Shown here piece by piece: positions 58,307-64,000 of a stretch of DNA of 64,000 nt (positions are counted from its first letter, which is position 1; every line of letters starts with the position of its first letter). The notes under the pieces were generated by a model, which was not told the origin of the DNA, searched no databases, and was given only the letters and a program-made list of their open reading frames with translations. The position numbers were made by a program, and so were the translations under genes. This DNA comes from Rheinheimera sp. MMS21-TC3 (GTDB lineage: Bacteria; Pseudomonadota; Gammaproteobacteria; Enterobacterales; Alteromonadaceae). The stretch lies in NCBI RefSeq assembly GCF_032229285.1, contig NZ_CP135084.1, positions 372,001 through 436,000 of the forward strand, read 5' to 3'.

Positions 58307-59080
58307 ATGAATAAGACTAGCACAACTAAACAACCTACGCTGGTGTTGCTGCATGGCTGGGGTGTTAATCAGGCTGTTTGGCAAAGCACTAAGGCTGCCG
58401 TAGCTGATAGTATTAATGTAATAACCCTTGATTTACCGGGCTTTGGTGGTGAGCGTGAGTTTCCTCAGCCTTATAAACTAGAGAAGGTGATAGAGCAACT
58501 GGCAAGTAAAGTGCCAGAGCAAAGTTATGTTTATGGTTGGTCGTTAGGTGGCTTAATTGCTATGGCGTTGGCGGGTAAGTATCCTAATAAAGTGAAGCAA
58601 CTAGGCTTAATAGCCGCATCACCTTGCTTTCTAGCTCAAGCTAATTGGCCAGGTATGGCAGAGCAGGTGATGCAGCAATTTGCTGTGGCACTTAGTAAAA
58701 ACTTAAGCTTAACTATAGAGCGTTTCTTGGCTATTCAAGCTTTAGGTAGCGATAGTGCTCGAGCTGATATTAAAGCGTTAAAGCAAGCTATTTTGGCATG
58801 CCCAGAGCCTGAAGCAGCTGCAGTAGCGGGGGCATTAGCCTTGCTAAGTAAAACCGACTTAAGGCCTACCCTGCAGCAGCTTAGCATGCCAATAGTAGGC
58901 TGCTTTGGCCGTTTAGACTCACTGGTGCCAATAGCTATGCTGCCTTCTTTGCAGCAATTAAATAAAGCTATACAATTAACTACTTTAGCTCAGGCTTCAC
59001 ATGCACCTTTTATTTCACATCCAGATGCTTTTATTACTTGGCTTAAAGCCTCAATTTTTACTGCAGCAGCAACAGACTAG
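58307..59080 (+). CDS. bioH: Pimeloyl-ACP methyl ester esterase BioH
   Basis: 257 residues, alpha/beta hydrolase: LLHGWGVNQAVW, nucleophile in YGWSLGGLIA (Ser about 80), acid in GRLDSLVP and His in ASHAPFISHP. It releases pimeloyl-ACP in biotin synthesis. Divergent from the comF-like gene. Confidence 0.93.
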   Translation: MNKTSTTKQPTLVLLHGWGVNQAVWQSTKAAVADSINVITLDLPGFGGEREFPQPYKLEKVIEQLASKVPEQSYVYGWSLGGLIAMALAGKYPNKVKQLGLIAASPCFLAQANWPGMAEQVMQQFAVALSKNLSLTIERFLAIQALGSDSARADIKALKQAILACPEPEAAAVAGALALLSKTDLRPTLQQLSMPIVGCFGRLDSLVPIAMLPSLQQLNKAIQLTTLAQASHAPFISHPDAFITWLKASIFTAAATD

Positions 59081-59154
59081 CTTTTTAGTTAGTTTTGGTT
59101 AATAATTAACCATTAAGGTGGTTGGCTAAATTTACGCAACAAAGGTGGTTAAAT

Positions 59155-59373
59155 ATGGATGTAAAATCTGCATTTATGTCTGGTATCCAAGGCTACCAAA
59201 GCGCAGTTAATAGTGCGTCTGATGCTACTCGAGCCATTAATCAACCAGACAATAACTCATTAACAACTAGTTTAGTTCAATTAAAGCAAGCCGAATTAGC
59301 TGGTCAAGCTAATGCGCGCTCAATTACGGCAGCCGATCAAATGCTTGGTTCGGTGATTGATATTCGAGTGTAA
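59155..59373 (+). CDS. Small protein resembling a flagellar rod/hook C-terminus
   Basis: 72 residues from ATG 59155. The C-terminal stretch LVQLKQAELAGQANARSIT and AADQMLGSVIDI resembles the conserved C-terminal helix of flagellar rod/hook proteins. There is no N-terminal flagellin-type domain and no flagellar gene nearby. It is translated just before the CJM1_0395-like gene. Function unknown. Confidence 0.6.
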   Translation: MDVKSAFMSGIQGYQSAVNSASDATRAINQPDNNSLTTSLVQLKQAELAGQANARSITAADQMLGSVIDIRV

Positions 59374-59374
59374 T

Positions 59375-60121
59375 ATGATTACGTCGCACTATCCTAATGT
59401 CAGCATCAACACTGCTAACCCGCTTACCGAGCAAGCGCGGCGTGATAACTCACGTATAGACTTATTCACACCAGTTAAACAAGCTGAAAAATCCAGTGCA
59501 GAAAAACCGGTTGTAACTGATGAAAAAACAGCTAATTCTGCTAAAAGTCAGCCAAGTAATAATCCTGAATCAACAAAGGATACTGAGACCTATCAAGCAA
59601 TTAACCCACGCTCAAAGCAAAACTCAGAGCAAGATGCTAAGAAAGAACAGCAAGCTGAAGCAGAAGATAAACAAGCTGAAGCAGCTGAATTAAAAGCAAT
59701 TGCAAAATTAAAAGCTAGAGATACTGAAGTTAAAACCCATGAACAAGCTCATGCTAGTGTTGGTGGAAGCTATGCCGCAGCACCTAGCTATAGTTATGAA
59801 CAAGGGCCAGATGGTAAGCGGTACGCGGTAGGCGGGGAAGTGCAAATTGATGTTGCCCCTGTTGCCAACGACCCTAAGGCAACTGTTGCCAAAATGCAGC
59901 AAGTGCAAGCTGCCGCCTTAGCTCCTGCTCAACCTTCTTCTGCTGACTTAGCCATTGCCGCTAAAGCCGCGCAACAAGCGCAGCAAGCGCGTGCCGAGCT
60001 AACGGCTGAAAACAGCTCTTATGCCACAAATAGTAAAATGGCAAAACGGCGTGAGCTGATCTCAAGCTTTTATCAGCAATCAACATTACCGCTACAACAA
60101 AACCCTGCCCAAACAGTTTAA
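59375..60121 (+). CDS. CJM1_0395/SprA-related putative metalloprotease
   Basis: 248 residues from ATG 59375, one base after the previous stop. A low-complexity, charged linker (about residues 20-110, Lys/Glu/Ala-rich) leads to EVKTHEQAHASVGG (HExxH-like HEQAH), SYSYEQGPDGKRYAVGGEV and VQIDVAPV, diagnostic of the putative CJM1_0395-type metalloprotease family. No signal peptide is visible. Pairing with a hook-like small protein hints at cell-surface or flagellar remodelling, unproven. Confidence 0.75.
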   Translation: MITSHYPNVSINTANPLTEQARRDNSRIDLFTPVKQAEKSSAEKPVVTDEKTANSAKSQPSNNPESTKDTETYQAINPRSKQNSEQDAKKEQQAEAEDKQAEAAELKAIAKLKARDTEVKTHEQAHASVGGSYAAAPSYSYEQGPDGKRYAVGGEVQIDVAPVANDPKATVAKMQQVQAAALAPAQPSSADLAIAAKAAQQAQQARAELTAENSSYATNSKMAKRRELISSFYQQSTLPLQQNPAQTV

Positions 60122-60343
60122 CTTTTCATTATTGTCAGATAAAACAATCGTTTACATTAAAAGTTTATAAATAGAGATTAAAACGGTGCATAAAAGAGCC
60201 ACTGCTATTGTGCTGTGGCAGTTATGCCGCTTATGGTCATAGCAACTGAGTAAATGATTGATAATTTACTTAATAAGTTTATTTAAAACGCTAGCTGTCA
60301 CTATTAAGACCGCTAGGTTGAAGTATGTCATGAGGCAATTAAT

Positions 60344-61453
60344 ATGAGAAAGCTTTTAACTCCCAAACTATTTAATTGGCTGGCACTGCCAATGCTGGCT
60401 TTAATTGGGGCAGAGATCGCACTTGCTAGCAGCGATTTTAATGATGGTCCGCATATATTTTTTCAACAAGATACTAATACGGTAGAGATAAAATGGTATT
60501 GCGCAGGTGCTGTTGTGGTTCAACAGCAAGCTATAAACGCTATTGTTAGCCCTAAGTGTGGTTACAATAAACCTATTACCATTAGCCAAGATTTAGTAAC
60601 AGCATCAGCAGAAAAATATACAGCTACGAAAATGGCTGTGTTAAGTGATATTCATGGTCAATACGGTATTTTTAAAGCTTTATTACAAGCCAACGGCATT
60701 ATAGATCAGCAATTAGATTGGCAATTTGCTGATGGCCACTTAGTTATAGCAGGCGATGTTTTAGACCGTGGCGATGGTGTAACCGAAAGTTTATGGTTGC
60801 TTTATCAATTATCGCATCAAGCCGAGTTAGCGGGTGGTAAGGTGCATTTATTGCTAGGCAACCATGAAACTATGGTGATGTATGATGATTTGCGCTATGT
60901 AAACAAGCACTACCTTGAAGCAGCAGAGGCCTTAGATACTACTTACCCGCAGTTATTTTCTGAACAGACAGTATTAGGCCGTTGGTTACGCAGCTTGCCA
61001 GTAATTACGCAAATAAATGATATGGTGTTTTTACATGGTGGCTTGCATCTTGATTTTTTAAGTTTAAATTTATCGATTACTGAAGTTAATCAGCAATATA
61101 GTCAGTCACTTGGCCTAAGTAAGCAGCAATTAAGACAAGTTCCAGTATTAGATTTTTTATATGGCTCTTTAGGTCCACTATGGTATCGCGGCTATTTTCG
61201 CGATAAAGATGCAACCACGGCTGCAGATTTAAAACTACTTTTAACCAACTTAAAGATAAATACTATTGTTGTTGGCCATACTTCTATGGAAGGTGTTTTT
61301 TCGCATTATAATGGCCAGATATTTTCTGTAGATAGCAGTATCAAACGCGGTAAAAGTGGCGAGATATTGCTGTGGCAGCATGGCAATTTTAGCCGAGGCA
61401 CCCTTACTGGAGAGCAACTTCCTGTGCCAGTTTGGTCAAAAAAGCCGGAATAG
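60344..61453 (+). CDS. Exported Shewanella-like (calcineurin-fold) metallophosphatase
   Basis: 369 residues with a signal peptide or anchor (about 12-28). Metal-site motifs: VLSDIHGQYG, AGDVLDRGD, LLGNHETM, FLHGGLH and VVGHTSMEG, the full PPP-family set. Shewanella-type phosphatases are the closest group I recognise. It stands alone. Confidence 0.9.
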   Translation: MRKLLTPKLFNWLALPMLALIGAEIALASSDFNDGPHIFFQQDTNTVEIKWYCAGAVVVQQQAINAIVSPKCGYNKPITISQDLVTASAEKYTATKMAVLSDIHGQYGIFKALLQANGIIDQQLDWQFADGHLVIAGDVLDRGDGVTESLWLLYQLSHQAELAGGKVHLLLGNHETMVMYDDLRYVNKHYLEAAEALDTTYPQLFSEQTVLGRWLRSLPVITQINDMVFLHGGLHLDFLSLNLSITEVNQQYSQSLGLSKQQLRQVPVLDFLYGSLGPLWYRGYFRDKDATTAADLKLLLTNLKINTIVVGHTSMEGVFSHYNGQIFSVDSSIKRGKSGEILLWQHGNFSRGTLTGEQLPVPVWSKKPE

Positions 61454-61532
61454 TACATAAAATTATAACAACAGAAAAGTTGAAATTCTTTATGTATCCA
61501 TCTGATTTTACTTAAATAGATATTAAATAGAG

Positions 61533-61559
61533 TTGAAGTCGTTGTAGAAACGACTTCAA
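61533..61559 (+). other. Hairpin between phosphatase and TonB receptor genes
   Basis: A perfect 11-bp inverted repeat, TTGAAGTCGTT / AACGACTTCAA, with a 5-nt loop, 80 bases after the phosphatase stop and 143 before the receptor start. No T-run follows, so it may be a leader element or Rho-assisted terminator. Confidence 0.5.
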
Positions 61560-61701
61560 GTATATTGCATTAGCTTGTGGACTAGACAATGTTGATGTGC
61601 GGCGCTGCCATCGTGTTCAGTTACGCTATTTTAAGCTTAAGTCGGATTACATAAATGTAATTAAAAACTATACGCAGTTTGAAAATCTTGGGGAAATTAT
61701 A

Positions 61702-64000
61702 ATGAATAATAAAGCGCCTTCTAGGCTACTATTTAAGACCACATTAATATCTAGTCTACTCGGTAGTCTGGCGTTTACCGCTCAAGCTCAGGAAACCGGT
61801 GTTGAGCCGCGAGTAGAAAGAATTGAAGTCACCGGCTCGCGAATTAAGCGTACCGACTTAGAGGGTGTAGCGCCAGTTTCTATTATTACTGCTGCAGAAA
61901 TAGAGCTAAGCGGTTTTAGTAATGTTGAAGAGGTATTACAAGCCTCAGTTGCTAATGCTGGACGCACTATTGAGGGTAATGAAAGCAGCTGGACTCAAGG
62001 CGCAAGTACAGTCAACTTAAGAGGAATGGGGGCTAACCGTACCTTAGTTCTAATTAATGGTAAGCGTGTACCGCAATATCCAGCAGCAACGGGTGGTTCA
62101 TCAAACTTTGTTGATACCTCAACTTTTCCAACCAGTGCAGTAGATAGAATTGAAATCTTAACCGGTGGTGCATCAGCCATTTATGGTTCGGATGCAATTG
62201 GTGGCGTAGTTAATATTATTTTGAAACAACGCTACGATGGTAGCACGTTAAATTTACGTCATGAAAACCCACAACATGGTGGACGCGATAGAACTAAGGC
62301 ATCCTTAACATCTGGCTTTGAAACCAAGTTAGGCCAAACTATGTTAGTGCTAGAATATAGCGATGATGAAATGCTGCGCTCAGGACAGCGTGAATTTACC
62401 CAAATTGGTGGGCCAGATGGCACGGGTAAACATAGCTCTACTTCAGCATTTCTTCGTGATTATAAAAAAGTATTTCATGATGATACTTATGTGATGGCAA
62501 CCCAAGAGCAGTGTAATGATTTATTCGCTGAAAATGCGGTTTGGAATGATACTGAAAGCCGCTATAAATGCCGAGTTAATAACAGTGATATCGATGGCTT
62601 ACATACGGCAAAAAAAGAGTACAACTTAGTATTAAATCAGTCTGGTGAGCTTAATCAAAATTGGCAATATAGTTTACTTTTACAGGGCAGTAATAAAGAT
62701 AGTGTTCGTGGTAATGGTCAAAAAAGTATTTCGCCAACCTTTTATATGAACAAGGCTAATCCGGGTGAGTATAGCTATGATGCGGCTGACTTTGCTTCTT
62801 CTGAAGAATTCCGAGTTTATCGTCGATTAGCCGATTATGGCAAAGTGCGAGATTATGCAGGTAAAGAGAAAAACCTAAATATGTCTTTAGGTGTATCTGG
62901 TAGTTTAGGGGACTATGACCTTGAAGTTAACTGGGCTTACGGTAAAAGTAAATTTGACCGCACAGGCATAAACCAAATGCGTGCGGATAGGTTGCTAGAC
63001 ATAATCAGCTTTAACCCTGCTGACTCAGCTAATCCAGAAAAGTGGTATCCAATGGATAAAATGAGCCAAGAGCAAGTCGATTATTTATATGCTGAAACAT
63101 TAACAGATGCCGGCTCTGGTATGAATCAGATCCAAGCAATATTAACCGGCGATCTTATTGATACTGCAAATGGGCCAGTTCAATTTGCGTTATCAACCGA
63201 GTGGGCACGAGACTGGTATTTCGATATTAAAGATGAGCATACGCTTAGCGGTAATTTAATTGGTCAAGGCGGAACTCAAGGCCGAGGCTCTCGTAAACGT
63301 TATGCTATAGCTGCAGAAGCGGCGGTCCCATTACTAGATGATATGGGTGGCTATGGTAAAATGGATGCTAGTCTTGCTGTTCGTTATGATCGTTACGATG
63401 ATAAATCTGATGTTGGTGGTGCTACTACACCTCAGTTAGGCCTTATCTATCGTCCGCATGAAGATCTATTATTTAGAGCTAATGCTGGGCGTAGCTTCCG
63501 AGCGCCAGATTTGCACCGTATGTACGCTGGTGTTAGCCGAAGCTTTAGCAGTACTACTATTATGATTGATCCTAATCATCCAGAAGACTTAGATGATAGC
63601 TTTGAATCTATCAGTGCAGGCAATATTAAATTAACAGAAGAGAAAGGCAAGTTCTGGAATCTAGGTGTGGTAGCACAGCTAACTGATGATTTAAGCACAA
63701 GTCTAGATTTTTGGCGGATTTCGCTAGAAGGGGCGGTATATACTGAAACAGTAGATAGAATTTTAGCCAACCCTACTTATAATATGACGGGTCAAGCTAG
63801 CTCGTGTAATGATTTACCTTCAATTGGTTATATTATGCAGCAGCGTCCTGGCCAAGATTATCAAGATATATTTTGTGTGCGCCGGGGCACTATTAACAGC
63901 TCCTACGAATCCTCACAAGGTATTGATGGCGAGATCACCTATAAACTTGACTTAGAACAGTTTGGCAGTTTTCGTTTAAAAACGAGTATCTCTTATACTA
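61702..64000 (+). CDS. TonB-dependent receptor, 3' truncated by window
   Basis: The frame runs open from ATG 61702 (GGGGAA upstream) to the end of the window, 766 complete codons. A signal peptide ends near AQAQ (about residue 31). The plug domain reads VEVTGSRI-type VTGSRIKR, TLVLINGKRVP, and the DRIEILTGGASAIYGSDAIGGVVNI box typical of TonB receptors, followed by a beta-barrel. Large length and the VTGSRI start place it in the oligopeptide/oligosaccharide-receptor group common in Alteromonadales. The substrate is unknown. Confidence 0.94.
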   Translation, partial: MNNKAPSRLLFKTTLISSLLGSLAFTAQAQETGVEPRVERIEVTGSRIKRTDLEGVAPVSIITAAEIELSGFSNVEEVLQASVANAGRTIEGNESSWTQGASTVNLRGMGANRTLVLINGKRVPQYPAATGGSSNFVDTSTFPTSAVDRIEILTGGASAIYGSDAIGGVVNIILKQRYDGSTLNLRHENPQHGGRDRTKASLTSGFETKLGQTMLVLEYSDDEMLRSGQREFTQIGGPDGTGKHSSTSAFLRDYKKVFHDDTYVMATQEQCNDLFAENAVWNDTESRYKCRVNNSDIDGLHTAKKEYNLVLNQSGELNQNWQYSLLLQGSNKDSVRGNGQKSISPTFYMNKANPGEYSYDAADFASSEEFRVYRRLADYGKVRDYAGKEKNLNMSLGVSGSLGDYDLEVNWAYGKSKFDRTGINQMRADRLLDIISFNPADSANPEKWYPMDKMSQEQVDYLYAETLTDAGSGMNQIQAILTGDLIDTANGPVQFALSTEWARDWYFDIKDEHTLSGNLIGQGGTQGRGSRKRYAIAAEAAVPLLDDMGGYGKMDASLAVRYDRYDDKSDVGGATTPQLGLIYRPHEDLLFRANAGRSFRAPDLHRMYAGVSRSFSSTTIMIDPNHPEDLDDSFESISAGNIKLTEEKGKFWNLGVVAQLTDDLSTSLDFWRISLEGAVYTETVDRILANPTYNMTGQASSCNDLPSIGYIMQQRPGQDYQDIFCVRRGTINSSYESSQGIDGEITYKLDLEQFGSFRLKTSISYT

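Overview
The window reads as the chromosome of a Gram-negative gammaproteobacterium, most likely of the Alteromonadales (Rheinheimera/Alishewanella/Arsukibacterium-like). The signs are moderately AT-rich DNA, the trxA/rhlB/gppA/rho neighbourhood, the ubiE-ubiJ-ubiB-tatABC cluster, plsB next to lexA with paired SOS boxes, an aa3-type cox operon, and many exported peptidases plus a TonB-dependent receptor. The genus is an inference; no rRNA gene is present to settle it.

Left part (1-23.5 kb) is accessory and dominated by antimicrobial-peptide biology. It opens with the C-terminal end of a LanB-type dehydratase, followed by a HlyD-type adaptor and a C39-peptidase ABC exporter, then a start-less Cys/Thr-rich lanthipeptide-core-like relic (4417-4569). 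A minus-strand operon follows (10666 to 4698): an ATPase, three consecutive HlyD-like adaptors, a MacB-like permease and a BNR-repeat protein. Next come an mtnK pseudogene, an S9 peptidase and a YgjP-like metalloprotein. From 14.8 kb a second export system is spread through a bacteriocin cassette array: 13 perfect copies of a 10-bp repeat, hlyD2, then six double-glycine-type precursor genes (leader MQELTFEQVEEVSGG or close variants). Each precursor, or pair of precursors, is followed by an intercistronic hairpin and then a small membrane protein gene (putative immunity). In two cassettes that slot holds a signal-peptidase-I-like protein with its Ser/Lys dyad intact. Each later cassette is preceded by a non-coding relic of the hlyD 3' end. 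A complete exporter sits inside the array and an internally deleted exporter relic closes it.

Right part (23.5-64 kb) is mostly housekeeping: ndh (type II), rho, trxA | rhlB, gppA; the minus-strand run from ubiE through ubiJ, ubiB and tatABC to tatD, a diguanylate cyclase and hemB; a degenerate GGDEF protein; a DUF885 lipoprotein; tesB; plsB | lexA; the cox operon with its assembly factors (coxB, coxA, ctaG, coxC, surf1, ctaA, ctaB, sco); a polysaccharide deacetylase; nfuA; an M14 carboxypeptidase; comF | bioH; two small possibly envelope- or flagellum-related proteins; a Shewanella-type phosphatase; and the first 766 codons of a TonB-dependent receptor that runs off the window.

The candidate new system is the cassette array at 14.8-23.5 kb. 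Peptides with a common leader can share one exporter while their cores and immunity partners vary. The two signal-peptidase cassettes are near-perfect copies whose differences lie almost entirely in the peptide core.
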